Positions 20,121 to 28,685 of a DNA stretch of 64,000 nt are shown here, piece after piece. Positions within the stretch are counted from its first letter, which is position 1, and the number at the start of each line of letters is the position of its first letter. The translations under genes were made by a program, and so were the position numbers. A model generated the notes under the pieces. That model saw nothing but the letters and a program-made list of their open reading frames with translations, was not told the DNA's origin and made no database searches. Location of the stretch: positions 3,100,001 through 3,164,000 of the forward strand of contig NZ_CP154879.1 in assembly GCF_039614765.1 (NCBI RefSeq). Direction: 5' to 3'. This DNA comes from Castellaniella sp. MT123 (GTDB lineage Bacteria; Pseudomonadota; Gammaproteobacteria; Burkholderiales; Burkholderiaceae_B).

Positions 20121-20589
20121 ACACCCGGCACAGCGCTTCCATGCCGTGCCGGTCTTCCTCGTCGAAACGCCCTATGACCGGGCTGTCCACGTCCCAGACG
20201 CCCAGCAGGGAACCGTCGGCGTGCACCAGCGGAACCACGATTTCCGACTGCGAGGCCGAATCGCAGGGGATGTGGCCGGCGAATGCGTTCACGTCCTGCA
20301 CGACCTGGGTCTGCCGGGTTTGCGCCGCCGTTCCGCAGACGCCCTTGCCCAGCGCGATGCGGATGCAGGCCGGCTTGCCCTGGAAGGGGCCGACCACCAG
20401 TTCGGTGCCGTCGAACAGATAGAAGCCCGCCCAATTCAGCTGCGGTAGGCTGTGAAAGACCAGGGCGCTGAAATTCGCCGCATTGGCGATCAGATCGGGC
20501 TCGCCTGAGATCAGGCCGTGCGCCTGCTCGGCCAGGTCGGCGTAGTGCGCGGCCTTGCTCGCGTGGGTTCGGGGTGACAGAGTAAACAT
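20098..20589 (-). CDS. msrC: Free methionine-(R)-sulfoxide reductase (GAF domain)
   Basis: A 163-residue single GAF-domain protein of the fRMsr/YebR family, which reduces free L-methionine-R-sulfoxide in the cytosol. The family signature is clear: NWAGFYLF, GPFQGKPACIRIALGKGVCG with two of the redox cysteines, and HIPCDSASQSEIVVPL with the third, followed by GVWDVDSP and FDEEDR. Its last 23 bases overlap the end of the convergent dehydrogenase gene. It lies 15 bases downstream of copCD on the same strand, so co-transcription is likely. Confidence 0.9.
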   Translation of the reverse strand: MFTLSPRTHASKAAHYADLAEQAHGLISGEPDLIANAANFSALVFHSLPQLNWAGFYLFDGTELVVGPFQGKPACIRIALGKGVCGTAAQTRQTQVVQDVNAFAGHIPCDSASQSEIVVPLVHADGSLLGVWDVDSPVIGRFDEEDRHGMEALCRVFMGHRSA

Positions 20590-20604
20590 GAGGGCTCCGC
20601 AGTC

Positions 20605-22311
20605 TTAGTGACCGGAATCGACGGGGTCCGCCATCCGCGCCGTAGACGAGGCGGCGGGCGGTCCGTCCAGTGTGATCTGGTCGAAATCGTCCACCAGCAC
20701 GTCCAGCGTCACCTGCCACTGACCGGTATCGGGTAGCGGCGGCAGGCCGACGAGCCAGTCGCTGTCCTTGCGTCGGTTGGCCTGACGGGACAGCGGCTCG
20801 ATGCCTTCGGACGGGTTGCTCAGATTCAGCGTGACCGCCTGGGCCTTGAATGGTTTGCCCGCCGGCGTTTCCAGCCGGATCGACCAGACGTTGCCGTGGC
20901 GCCCGGCAGGCGCGAGCAGCGCGCGGACCTGGGAATTTTCCAGCGACTTCGGGAAGTTCAGATGCTGCATTCGGCCCTGGTAGGCGCCAGCGGCGGCATC
21001 CAGGCTGCGGGGTGGCGGTGTGAAGCGCCAGAGCGAAACCGCAACCAGGATCAGCACGCCTACGACGACTTCCAGCCAGATGCCGCGCTGCAGCCGTTGT
21101 TGTGCGACGGCGGAGCCGGCCAATGCCGGCCGCGTCAGCCGCCAGCGGTTGCCGGTGGCCAGCAGCAGCAACAGGACGACCAGCGCCAGCTTGGCGAGCA
21201 GCAGCTGGCCATAGTCGGTTTGCCACAGATCGCTCAGGCGATCCACCTGCAGCCCCGTCAGCACCAACCCCGTGCCGGCCAGCAGCAGGACCGCGGAGAC
21301 GATCCAGGCCGAAAAGCGGGCCAGCGGCTCGGCGGTTGACAGGCTGGCGGCAGAGGTCTGGGCGCGACTGCCCGAGGGCGTGGATGTGGATCGCGCGGCG
21401 GAGGCGCCACCGGCGGAGTGCGCGGTGCGATGCCGGTTCAGGGAACGTGCCAGCGGGATCAGGGCGCCGATCCAGAAGATGGCCATCATGACGTGCAGGG
21501 TCACGGCCGGCCGTGCCAGCCATTGGGGATCGGCCGTGCCCGCGTGGCCGCTGGCGGCCAGGGCCAGTCCCGCCAGGATGAGACTGGTCAGCGCGGCGAT
21601 ACGGGTCGCCCCCGCGCCTTGGGTATTCATCGCCCGGCTGGCGGCCAGCAGTGCCAGGACCATCAGGCCCAGGGTCCAGGCGTATCGGCTGGCCAGAGCG
21701 GCCCCCCAGACTGAAGGGGCGATCAGTCCGGCCCATCCGGCATCCTGCAGGTCGAGCCCCTGCAGCACAAGATCGACCGGGATCAATGCCAGCCCCGTGA
21801 TCAGAAACGGCCGTGCCCAGCCCTGTCGGTCGGTCGGGTTCAGGGTCCGGAACAGGGCGCCTCCCACGGTGGCGAACAGGCACAGATAGCCGAGCCAGCG
21901 TGCCAGCCAGATAAGGCCGTTGCGCAGGCCCTGGGAGGGAGGCTCTGTGGCGCTGTTCTGTGCGTTGGGCGCGCCTACCGCGTAGTCCAGGGTGCCGCCC
22001 ACCGGCTGGCCGTCCGCTGAGACCACACGCCAGCTCAGCAGATAGGTGCCCTGTGTGGTGTCCACCGGCACCGGGATGTGGATTTCGGTCGCCCCGTCGC
22101 GCACCGCGTGCGCGGGCAGCTTGCGGCCCTGCGGGTCGATCAGCTGGACGAGCGTGACGCTGACGGGTTCATTGAAGGCCAGCGTGATCCTGGCGGGCGG
22201 CTGGGCCAGGACCGTGCCGGGCGACAGGGATGTTGCGATCAGGGAGGCCTGTCCCCAGACGATCTGGGGGCAGAGCAGCAGCCCCCAGACAAGCAGCAGG
22301 AATTTCTTCAA
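20605..22311 (-). CDS. CopC-CopD fusion protein lacking the CopC copper histidines
   Basis: A 568-residue membrane protein. A signal peptide (MKKFLLLVWGLLLCPQIVWG) is followed by a CopC-like beta-sandwich to about residue 115, then about eight TM segments of the CopD domain (for example RPAVTLHVMMAIFWIGALIPLAR), and a periplasmic C-terminal domain of about 130 residues. CopC normally binds Cu(II) with a mature N-terminal His and the His of a DGHP motif. Here the mature N-terminus is predicted as QASLI and the motif reads ADGQPVGG, so both histidines are Gln. The fold is retained; copper delivery through this site is doubtful. Co-directional with msrC. Confidence 0.85.
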   Translation of the reverse strand: MKKFLLLVWGLLLCPQIVWGQASLIATSLSPGTVLAQPPARITLAFNEPVSVTLVQLIDPQGRKLPAHAVRDGATEIHIPVPVDTTQGTYLLSWRVVSADGQPVGGTLDYAVGAPNAQNSATEPPSQGLRNGLIWLARWLGYLCLFATVGGALFRTLNPTDRQGWARPFLITGLALIPVDLVLQGLDLQDAGWAGLIAPSVWGAALASRYAWTLGLMVLALLAASRAMNTQGAGATRIAALTSLILAGLALAASGHAGTADPQWLARPAVTLHVMMAIFWIGALIPLARSLNRHRTAHSAGGASAARSTSTPSGSRAQTSAASLSTAEPLARFSAWIVSAVLLLAGTGLVLTGLQVDRLSDLWQTDYGQLLLAKLALVVLLLLLATGNRWRLTRPALAGSAVAQQRLQRGIWLEVVVGVLILVAVSLWRFTPPPRSLDAAAGAYQGRMQHLNFPKSLENSQVRALLAPAGRHGNVWSIRLETPAGKPFKAQAVTLNLSNPSEGIEPLSRQANRRKDSDWLVGLPPLPDTGQWQVTLDVLVDDFDQITLDGPPAASSTARMADPVDSGH

Positions 22312-22504
22312 GACGGGACAGCCTTCAGTGGTGATGGCCGGTTCCGGCGGCGGAAGACAGCTTCATGAAAGGGACTCTGGGTGAAAAACTAAAGCAAGTA
22401 TAGGCGCTTCCTGGTGCTTGTTTCGATGGCTGGGGCGTCTTGCGATGCGTGTATATTTGTTATCCTTTTTGGCCCGCCGGCATCCGCAACCATTCAGGAC
22501 CCCC

Positions 22505-23086
22505 ATGTCCGACGCTTCCGATCCCCATCTGCGCGAAACCCTGCTTCGCAGCGAATCCCTGTGTGAGGGCAGCTTTTTAAAGGCGCGTCGCGATACCGTC
22601 CGCATGCCCGATGGGGCCACGTCCACACGGGAATACATCGTGCACCCAGGAGCCGTGGTCATTATTCCGCTGCTGGATGCGGATCATGTGCTGCTGGAGC
22701 GCCAGTTCCGCTACCCGGTGGGGCGGGTCATGACGGAATTTCCGGCGGGCAAGCTGGATCCCGGCGAAGATTCGTTGCGCTGCGCGCAGCGGGAACTGCA
22801 AGAGGAAACCGGCTATACGGCAGGGCAGTGGGCGCATGCCGGCGACCTGCATCTGGCGATCGCGTATTCCACCGAGGTCATCCATATCTTCTTTGCGCGG
22901 GACCTGCGGGCGGGGGCCCGGCATCTGGACGAAGACGAATTCCTGGACGTTCGAACGATGTCGGATGACGCGTTCTTCGAGGCCTGCCGCACCGGTGGTG
23001 TCACCGATGCCAAGACGCTCAGCTGCGCCTTGTGGCTGCAGAACGCACGCCGTGGCGACTGGCCGCTGGACTGGCGGCCCGCCTGA
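22505..23086 (+). CDS. Nudix hydrolase, ADP-ribose pyrophosphatase type
   Basis: A 193-residue NudF-like protein, started at ATG 22505 (MSDASDPHLRETLL) because upstream codons lack similarity. The Nudix box is exact (GKLDPGE, seven residues, RELQEETGY), preceded by VVIIPLLDADHVLLERQFRYPVG and EFPAGK, the arrangement found in ADP-ribose/GDP-mannose pyrophosphatases rather than MutT. It would recycle ADP-ribose to AMP and ribose phosphate in the cytosol. It is divergent from copCD and convergent with the carbonic anhydrase gene. Confidence 0.87.
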   Translation: MSDASDPHLRETLLRSESLCEGSFLKARRDTVRMPDGATSTREYIVHPGAVVIIPLLDADHVLLERQFRYPVGRVMTEFPAGKLDPGEDSLRCAQRELQEETGYTAGQWAHAGDLHLAIAYSTEVIHIFFARDLRAGARHLDEDEFLDVRTMSDDAFFEACRTGGVTDAKTLSCALWLQNARRGDWPLDWRPA

Positions 23087-23133
23087 AGATGCCCCTGGCG
23101 CCGGGGCAATCCTGTGGCGGCCCGCCCCTGCGT

Positions 23134-23769
23134 TCATTCCTGATAGGGCTCGAACTTTCCGGTTTTTGGGTTGCGGATGAACAGCACGCCGGTCGCCACG
23201 CCGAAATAGGCGCCGTGGATGGTCAGCAGGCCGGCTTCGACGCGTTCGCGCACCGCCGGAAATGTCATCAGGTTGTTCATGCTGTATTCCACCACACCCC
23301 ATTCCATGTTGCGGATCCACTCGGCGTGGTCGCCGGTCTGGGGCCCGACCTTGTCGGCCACCGGCTGGATCTGCGACATCCATTTACCGATGAAATCGCG
23401 CTTGGACAAAGGGGCTGCCTTGTTGGCGTAAGCCGCCACGCCGCCGCAGCTGGCATGGCCCATGATGACGATGTGGCTGACCTCTAGAGCGTTGACGCCA
23501 AATTCCACGCAGGCGCTGGTGCCGTGATAGGCAGTTTCCGGGTCTGTGTCGCAAGGCGGGACGATGCCCGCGATGTTGCGCACCACGAACATCTCGCCGG
23601 GCCCCGCATCGAAGATCGTTTCCGGAGCCACTCGTGAATCTCCGCAACTGATCAGCATGATGTCCGGATGCTGGCCTTTTTCCGCCAGTTCCTGATAGCG
23701 CGCGTGTTCTGTCGCCAGGCGCCCGTGCAGGAAGGATGCGTAGCCGTCGGTCAGTCGTTGAGGAAACAC
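23134..23769 (-). CDS. can: Beta-class carbonic anhydrase
   Basis: A 211-residue zinc enzyme interconverting CO2 and bicarbonate. The zinc ligands and the Asp-Arg dyad are all visible: ISCGDSRV (C42, D44, R46) and GHASCGG (H105, C108). Length and motif order are those of bacterial beta-CAs. It supplies bicarbonate for carboxylases; the PEP carboxylase 20 kb downstream is one possible user. Single gene, with its own promoter region upstream. Confidence 0.92.
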   Translation of the reverse strand: MFPQRLTDGYASFLHGRLATEHARYQELAEKGQHPDIMLISCGDSRVAPETIFDAGPGEMFVVRNIAGIVPPCDTDPETAYHGTSACVEFGVNALEVSHIVIMGHASCGGVAAYANKAAPLSKRDFIGKWMSQIQPVADKVGPQTGDHAEWIRNMEWGVVEYSMNNLMTFPAVRERVEAGLLTIHGAYFGVATGVLFIRNPKTGKFEPYQE

Positions 23770-23989
23770 GGTGATGTCCTTGTTGGGTTGTCAGGTTTTC
23801 GATTTTACGCCCGTGTCCTAGCTGGTCTTTCAGGCTTCGATTGTCATGCGGGCGGCTCCGTGGACGTCTGATGACCTGGGTGGCCTGCAGGGCGTGTGGC
23901 GGAAGGGAGAACAGGTCTGTCGTCATACGGATGATCCCCAGAATTCAGGGATTTCCCTAGATATCTCTGCTGTCATGCCTGGTTTTTTG
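23770..23989. other. Non-coding region between carbonic anhydrase and ABC operon
   Basis: About 220 bases before the first operator copy. I see no ORF with family similarity, no tRNA and no TPP-riboswitch core, although the downstream binding protein belongs to a family that includes thiamine-precursor transporters. It must hold the carbonic anhydrase promoter. Confidence 0.5.
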
Positions 23990-24002
23990 GTCGTATGATG
24001 AC
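23990..24002 (+). promoter_or_regulatory. Aldarate-regulon operator copy 1
   Basis: GTCGTATGATGAC, a full match to GTYRTATGATRAC. It sits 76 bases before the ATG of the NitT/TauT-type binding protein and ties this ABC operon to the uronate/aldarate regulon. Its TATGAT resembles a -10; CTGTCA 18 bases upstream is a weak -35. Confidence 0.65.
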
Positions 24003-24078
24003 GGACGATATATCCTGGGATTGAGCAGAATCCGGGTGTCCTAAAAATTAAGACTTTCACAACGGATGGAGACTTGCC

Positions 24079-25095
24079 ATGAAATTACTTTCTCGCATCA
24101 GCCTGAGTGTGACCGTCTGTGCCGCAGCCGCTGCGTTCAGCGGCGCCGCGACGGCCCAGGAAGCCCACGAGATCATGATCACCAAGCAACCCAGCATTCT
24201 CTACCTGCCGGCCCTGGTCATGGAAAAGCAGGGGCTGATCGAAAAGGCAGCCGCCAAGGAAGGCGTAACGGGTCTGAAGGTCAACTGGCGGTCGTTCAGC
24301 GGCGGCGGCGCGGCGACCGATGCGCTCTTGTCCGGAAACGTCCAGATCGTCAATAGCGGCCTGGGGAACATGTTGCTGCTGTGGGATCGCACGAAGGGGC
24401 AGGTCAAGGGGATCGCGACGAATTCCGCGCTGCCGGAAGATCTGGTGACGCGCAACCCGAAGATCCATTCGCTCAAGGACTACGGCCCGAAGGACAAGAT
24501 CGCCGTGCCGACGGTCCGGGTCTCCACCCAGGCGCTGCTGCTGCAGATGGCGGCCGCACAGCTCTTCGGACCCGACCAATGGTCCAGGCTGGATGCCAAT
24601 ACCGTCCAGATGGGACACCCGGATGCGGCGGCCATGCTGGCCAACCCCAGTGGCGAAGTCGGTTCGCATTTCGGCGCGCCGCCGTACTCGTACCGTGAGC
24701 TCAAGACCGTGCCCAACGCCCATGTCGTGATCCGCTCGACGGACATCGTCAAGGGTGGCCTGTCGCAGTCCACGCTGTTTACTACGACCAAGTTTGCGGA
24801 TGCCAACCCGAAGATCATCCAGGCGGTGCTGATGGCTTCGCAACAGGCCATCGACTACATCAAGGCTCACACGCGAGAATCCGTCGACATCTACCGCGAG
24901 CTCAGCGGTGACAAGACGAGCCCTGAAGAGCTGATGGATCTTCTGGCCCAGCCCGGCATGATGGATTACACCACTCAGCCGCTGGGATCCATGAAGTTTG
25001 CCGAGCACATGCACAAAGTCGGCATCCTGAAGACCATGCCCACGAAGTGGACGGATTATTTCCTGCCCGCGTCGGCTTCCCTGAACGGTAACTAA
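24079..25095 (+). CDS. NitT/TauT-type ABC transporter, periplasmic binding protein
   Basis: A 338-residue SsuA/THI5-like substrate-binding protein with a standard signal peptide (cut after GAATAQ or close to it). The sequence ITKQPSILYLPALVMEKQGLIEKAA and the GGGAATDALLSGNVQI loop are typical of the family. GGAG seven bases before the ATG supports the start. The ligand is unknown: relatives bind nitrate, taurine, sulfonates, thiamine precursors or aromatic acids. The operator copy at 23990-24002 and the adjacent uronate dehydrogenase suggest a sugar-acid-related substrate, which would be unusual for this family. Confidence 0.85.
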   Translation: MKLLSRISLSVTVCAAAAAFSGAATAQEAHEIMITKQPSILYLPALVMEKQGLIEKAAAKEGVTGLKVNWRSFSGGGAATDALLSGNVQIVNSGLGNMLLLWDRTKGQVKGIATNSALPEDLVTRNPKIHSLKDYGPKDKIAVPTVRVSTQALLLQMAAAQLFGPDQWSRLDANTVQMGHPDAAAMLANPSGEVGSHFGAPPYSYRELKTVPNAHVVIRSTDIVKGGLSQSTLFTTTKFADANPKIIQAVLMASQQAIDYIKAHTRESVDIYRELSGDKTSPEELMDLLAQPGMMDYTTQPLGSMKFAEHMHKVGILKTMPTKWTDYFLPASASLNGN

Positions 25096-25117
25096 CTGAG
25101 GGTCACGGAGTTTCATC

Positions 25118-25885
25118 ATGCCGCATCTGCTTGAGGTCGATTCCGTCACGTTGCGCTACAAGACGTCGGAAAGCATTGTCACTGCAACCTCCAAGGTCAG
25201 TTTCGACGTGGACAGCGGTGATCGTTTTGTGTTGCTGGGCCCGTCAGGTTGCGGAAAATCCACTCTCCTGAAGGCCGTCGGGGGCTACCTCGCCCCCGAC
25301 GAAGGAGAGATCCGCATCAAGGGGCAGGCGGTCAAGCGGCCGGGTGCCGACCGGATGATGGTCTTCCAGGAGTTCGATCAGCTGCTGCCCTGGAAGACCG
25401 TGCTGGAAAACGTCATGTTCCCGTTGATCGTGGCCCGCAAAATGCACCGGTCCGAGGCGCGCGACAAGGCCATGGCCTTTGTCAAAAAGGTCCAGCTGGA
25501 AAAGTTCGCCAATAGCTACACGCATACCCTGTCGGGCGGCATGAAGCAGCGCGTGGCCATCGCGCGTGGGATGTGCATGGAGCCGGACATCCTGTTGATG
25601 GACGAACCTTTCGCCGCCCTGGATGCGCTGACCCGTCAGCAGATGCAGGACGAACTGCTGCAGCTCTGGGAAGGCACTCACTTCACCGTGATGTTCGTCA
25701 CGCACTCGATTGCCGAGGCCATTCGCATCGGCAACCGGATCCTGCTGCTGTCGCCGCACCCGGGCGAGGTCAAGGCGGAAATCAGCGACGTGAGCGCGGT
25801 GGCACGGGAAGACGGCTCGGCGGCGGCACTCGAGCGCGAGATACACGACATGCTTTTTGCTGAAGCGATGACGGAGCATTCATGA
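25118..25885 (+). CDS. NitT/TauT-type ABC transporter, ATP-binding protein
   Basis: A 255-residue ABC ATPase of the SsuB/TauB class. Walker [11 protein letters not shown]-loop region VFQEFDQLLPWKT, signature LSGGMKQRVAIAR, Walker B DILLMDEPFAALDA, H-loop FVTHSIAEA. GGAG precedes the ATG by seven bases. It overlaps the permease gene by ATGA. It energises uptake by the flanking permease and binding protein. Confidence 0.92.
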   Translation: MPHLLEVDSVTLRYKTSESIVTATSKVSFDVDSGDRFVLLGPSGCGKSTLLKAVGGYLAPDEGEIRIKGQAVKRPGADRMMVFQEFDQLLPWKTVLENVMFPLIVARKMHRSEARDKAMAFVKKVQLEKFANSYTHTLSGGMKQRVAIARGMCMEPDILLMDEPFAALDALTRQQMQDELLQLWEGTHFTVMFVTHSIAEAIRIGNRILLLSPHPGEVKAEISDVSAVAREDGSAAALEREIHDMLFAEAMTEHS

Positions 25886-26748
25886 TGGGTCAGGCAACGA
25901 TTACCTTGAGACAACGGGAACAGGACGGCCAGCGCAAGACCGTCGTGCTCGAACGCCAGCTTTCCGTCTGGCACCGGCTCTGGAACCAGACGTTCCTGCG
26001 CAAGACGGCGATCATCGTCGTTCTGGCGATCGCCTGGCAGGTCTATGGCAGCGTGGTAAACAACACCCTGCTGTTTCCCACGCTGTCGGATACGGTCAGC
26101 TCTTTCGTCAGCAGCATCCAGAGCGGTGTGCTGGTCGATCGCGCGTGGACGTCATTGCGGATTCTGGTCCTCGGGTATGTCACCGGCATCGTGATCGCCG
26201 CCGCGCTGACGATCCTGGCGATCAGTACGCGCATCGGGACGGACTTCCTGGAAGTCATGACGGCGATGTTCAATCCGCTGCCCGCGATCGCGCTCCTGCC
26301 GCTTGCGCTGCTGTGGTTTGGTCTGGGCACGACCAGCATTGTCTTCGTGCTGCTGCATTCGGTCGTCTGGGTTGTCGCGCTGAACACACAAGGCGGTTTC
26401 CTGTCGGTGTCGCAGACTTTGCGCATGGTGGGCCGAAATTATGAACTGACCGGTTTGCGCTACGTGTCCCTGATCCTGATCCCGGCGGCGTTTCCCGCGA
26501 TTTTGACGGGCCTGAAGATCGCCTGGGCCTTCGCCTGGCGCACTTTGATCGCCGCCGAACTGGTCTTCGGCGTGTCTTCGGGCAAGGGTGGTCTGGGGTG
26601 GTACATCTTCGAGAACCGCAATCTGCTGGACATCCCGGCGGTGTTCGCCGGACTGCTGACGGTGATCGTGATCGGCTTGATCGTGGAAAACTTCGTCTTC
26701 CGCCTGGTGGAAAAACGGACCGTCCGGCGCTGGGGCATGCAGAGCTGA
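25882..26748 (+). CDS. NitT/TauT-type ABC transporter, permease
   Basis: A 288-residue inner-membrane permease of the SsuC/TauC family with about six TM helices after a 40-residue cytoplasmic N-terminus. The coupling loop is less like the usual EAA motif and reads LRMVGRNYELTGLRYVSLIL; PLPAIALLPLALLWFGLG is characteristic of the family. It ends the operon; a strong terminator follows within 40 bases. Confidence 0.9.
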   Translation: MMGQATITLRQREQDGQRKTVVLERQLSVWHRLWNQTFLRKTAIIVVLAIAWQVYGSVVNNTLLFPTLSDTVSSFVSSIQSGVLVDRAWTSLRILVLGYVTGIVIAAALTILAISTRIGTDFLEVMTAMFNPLPAIALLPLALLWFGLGTTSIVFVLLHSVVWVVALNTQGGFLSVSQTLRMVGRNYELTGLRYVSLILIPAAFPAILTGLKIAWAFAWRTLIAAELVFGVSSGKGGLGWYIFENRNLLDIPAVFAGLLTVIVIGLIVENFVFRLVEKRTVRRWGMQS

Positions 26749-26758
26749 TCCGGCTTCA

Positions 26759-26786
26759 GGACACCCCCATGGGGTGCCTTTTTTTT
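26759..26786 (+). terminator. Rho-independent terminator of the NitT/TauT-type operon
   Basis: Stem CACCCC (26762-26767) with GGGGTG (26771-26776), extended by GG/CC around one unpaired A, then eight T's. It separates the ABC operon from the uronate dehydrogenase promoter seven bases later. Confidence 0.85.
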
Positions 26787-26792
26787 AGACTC

Positions 26793-26805
26793 GTCATATG
26801 ATGAC
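26793..26805 (+). promoter_or_regulatory. Aldarate-regulon operator copy 2
   Basis: GTCATATGATGAC; it fits the consensus and is itself nearly palindromic. It lies 30 bases before the ATG of the uronate dehydrogenase gene, so a bound protein would cover the start of transcription. Confidence 0.7.
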
Positions 26806-26835
26806 GTACCACATAAAAGTCCGTTGGAGGTTGGA

Positions 26836-27645
26836 ATGAATGAGAACAGGTTGGGTCGGCTGCTGCTGACGGGTGCCGCCGGGGGATTGGGACGTGTCCT
26901 GCGGGATACGCTCAAGCCAATGGCCCGGATCCTGCGCGTGTCGGACGTACAGGCGCTGGGGGACGCGCAGGCCGACGAGGAAGTCCGGCCCTGCGATCTG
27001 TCCGACAAGCAGGCCGTCGATGCCCTGGTCCAGGGCTGCGATGCCATCGTGCATCTGGGGGGGGTATCGGTCGAGCGGCCGTTCGAGGAAATCCTGGAAG
27101 CCAACATCAAGGGGGTCTTCCACATCTACGAAGGCGCCCGCCGGCATGGGGCGCGCCGCGTGATCTTCGCCAGCTCCAACCACACGGTCGGTTTCTACCG
27201 GCAGACGGATCGCCTGGATGCGCGCTCGCCGACGCGCCCCGACGGCTACTACGGCCTGTCCAAGGTCTATGGCGAGCAGATGGCCAGCTTCTACCACGAC
27301 CGTTACGGGATCGAAACGGTCAGTATCCGCATCGGCACTTCGGTGGCCGAGCCGACCGACCGTCGCATGATGCACACCTGGCTCAGTTTCAGGGATCTGA
27401 CCGAACTGATCCGGCGCGGCCTGTTCACCCCGAACGTCGGGCACACGGTGGTGTTCGGCATGTCGGCCAACCGCGAGGTCTGGTGGGACAACAGCCAGGC
27501 GGCCCATCTGGGCTACGCGCCGGCCGATTCGTCCGAGCCCTTCCGGCAGCGGGTCGAAGCCACGCCCGAACCCGCCGCCGATGATCCCGTCCGGATCTAT
27601 CAGGGCGGCGTGTTCACGGCCAGGGGGCCGTTCGGCGACGATTGA
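26836..27645 (+). CDS. udh: Uronate dehydrogenase
   Basis: A 269-residue short-chain (extended-type) NAD-dependent dehydrogenase that oxidises D-galacturonate or D-glucuronate to the aldarolactone, the first step of the oxidative pathway. Start ATG 26836 has GGAGG five bases upstream. Features: LLTGAAGGLGRVLR (NAD-binding), CDLSD, HLGG, FASSNHTVGFY (substrate-binding segment typical of Udh), YYGLSK (catalytic Y139 and K143) and SIRIGTSV. Operator copy 2 lies directly upstream. The downstream gene is convergent. Confidence 0.9.
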   Translation: MNENRLGRLLLTGAAGGLGRVLRDTLKPMARILRVSDVQALGDAQADEEVRPCDLSDKQAVDALVQGCDAIVHLGGVSVERPFEEILEANIKGVFHIYEGARRHGARRVIFASSNHTVGFYRQTDRLDARSPTRPDGYYGLSKVYGEQMASFYHDRYGIETVSIRIGTSVAEPTDRRMMHTWLSFRDLTELIRRGLFTPNVGHTVVFGMSANREVWWDNSQAAHLGYAPADSSEPFRQRVEATPEPAADDPVRIYQGGVFTARGPFGDD

Positions 27646-27705
27646 CGGGTGCCGGGATTCGCGTCCCGCTGGCCCTGGCCCGAAGCCGGCCGACGGATTC
27701 TGCCG

Positions 27706-28614
27706 TCAGCGTCGGCGCGGCCGCAGTCGCCACATCGATGCCCCGATCTGGCGCACCTGCGGCACCGACAGCAGGATGCCGCCCAGTGCGATGACCAGGA
27801 TGCCAAGCCACGCCATGGCGTCGGGTATCGCTTGAAACGCGGCCCAGCCCAGCAATGTGGCCCACAGGATCTGCGAATAGCTGTAGGCGCCCAGCGCCGC
27901 CGCCGGGGCGTGCAGCAGGGCATAGGTAATGGTCAAATGGCCGATGGCGGCGATGCCGCCGATCCCCAGTAGCAGCAGGAAGTCGCCCGCCGGCATTGGC
28001 ATCCAGTCGCTGGCCCCCCACGGCGCCAGTGCCAGCACCCCCACCAGTCCGGTATAGAAATTGCTGGTGGCCGCGTGTTCGGAGCTGCGTGTCGAGCGCG
28101 TGACGATCTGGTAGAAGGCGTTGCACATCGCCGAACCCATGGGAAACAGGATGGCCCAGGTCAGCAGGCCGCCGCCGGGGCGGGCGATGATCAGGACGCC
28201 CGCAAAGCCGCTGGCCACCGCGACCCAGTCCATGGTGCGGGCCTTTTCCTTGAGCAGCAGGCCCGAGAGCATCGTCACGATCACGGGTGCCAGAAAGACG
28301 ATGGCCGTGGCCTCGGCCAGCGGCAGCCTGGCCAGGCCGTGGATGACGAAGACGCTGCTGCTGCACAGGCACAATCCGCGAAAGAGCTGGATCGGGTAGC
28401 GGTGTGCGACGAACAGCTGGCGCCCTATGCGGGGCATGAAGATCAGCACGATGGCGACCGTCTGCGCCATGTAACGCACCCAGACGATCTGCAGCAGCGG
28501 GTAGTGCCCGGCAAGATATTTGGTGCCGGTGTCCAGGATGGCGAAAAACAGGCTGGCCACGCACATGAGTACGGGCCCCAGCCAGGGTTTCTGCGCGCGA
28601 AGGTTCGTGTCCAT
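27706..28614 (-). CDS. EamA/DMT-family transporter
   Basis: A 302-residue inner-membrane protein with ten predicted TM helices in two EamA repeats. It starts MDTNLRAQKPWLGPVLMCVASLFFA. The internal duplicated segments (for example LARLPLAEATAIVFLAPVIVTM and LHAPAAALGAYSYSQILWATLLGW) are typical of drug/metabolite exporters. It lies 71 bases downstream of gudD on the same strand, with a hairpin in the gap, so it may be a partly attenuated part of that operon. The substrate is unknown; a sugar-acid link is only by location. Confidence 0.85.
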   Translation of the reverse strand: MDTNLRAQKPWLGPVLMCVASLFFAILDTGTKYLAGHYPLLQIVWVRYMAQTVAIVLIFMPRIGRQLFVAHRYPIQLFRGLCLCSSSVFVIHGLARLPLAEATAIVFLAPVIVTMLSGLLLKEKARTMDWVAVASGFAGVLIIARPGGGLLTWAILFPMGSAMCNAFYQIVTRSTRSSEHAATSNFYTGLVGVLALAPWGASDWMPMPAGDFLLLLGIGGIAAIGHLTITYALLHAPAAALGAYSYSQILWATLLGWAAFQAIPDAMAWLGILVIALGGILLSVPQVRQIGASMWRLRPRRR

Positions 28615-28633
28615 GAGGGAAGGAAAAGAAAGC

Positions 28634-28661
28634 GCCAGGCGCTGATCATCAGCGGCCTGGC
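28634..28661 (-). terminator. Hairpin between gudD and EamA gene
   Basis: On the minus strand, GCCAGGC and GCCTGGC arms with inner GCTG/CAGC pairing and one bulged base are followed by a pyrimidine-rich CTTTCTTTTCCTTC. It could end or attenuate the aldehyde dehydrogenase-gudD transcript before the EamA gene, which starts about 20 bases later. Confidence 0.5.
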
Positions 28662-28685
28662 AGCGGAATCATAATTCTTTTTTTC

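Noticed and set aside
19898-21883. 661-codon minus-strand frame across the ttuC-like, msrC and copCD genes
   Set aside because: Shifted frame of the real CopC-CopD and MsrC genes; Gly/Arg/Pro-rich and crosses gene borders.
23090-23110. GC hairpin between the Nudix and carbonic anhydrase genes
   Set aside because: Short stem and no T-run; too weak to call a terminator.
23770-24078. Possible TPP riboswitch ahead of the NitT/TauT-type binding protein
   Set aside because: The conserved THI-box core is not present; the region instead carries an aldarate-regulon operator.
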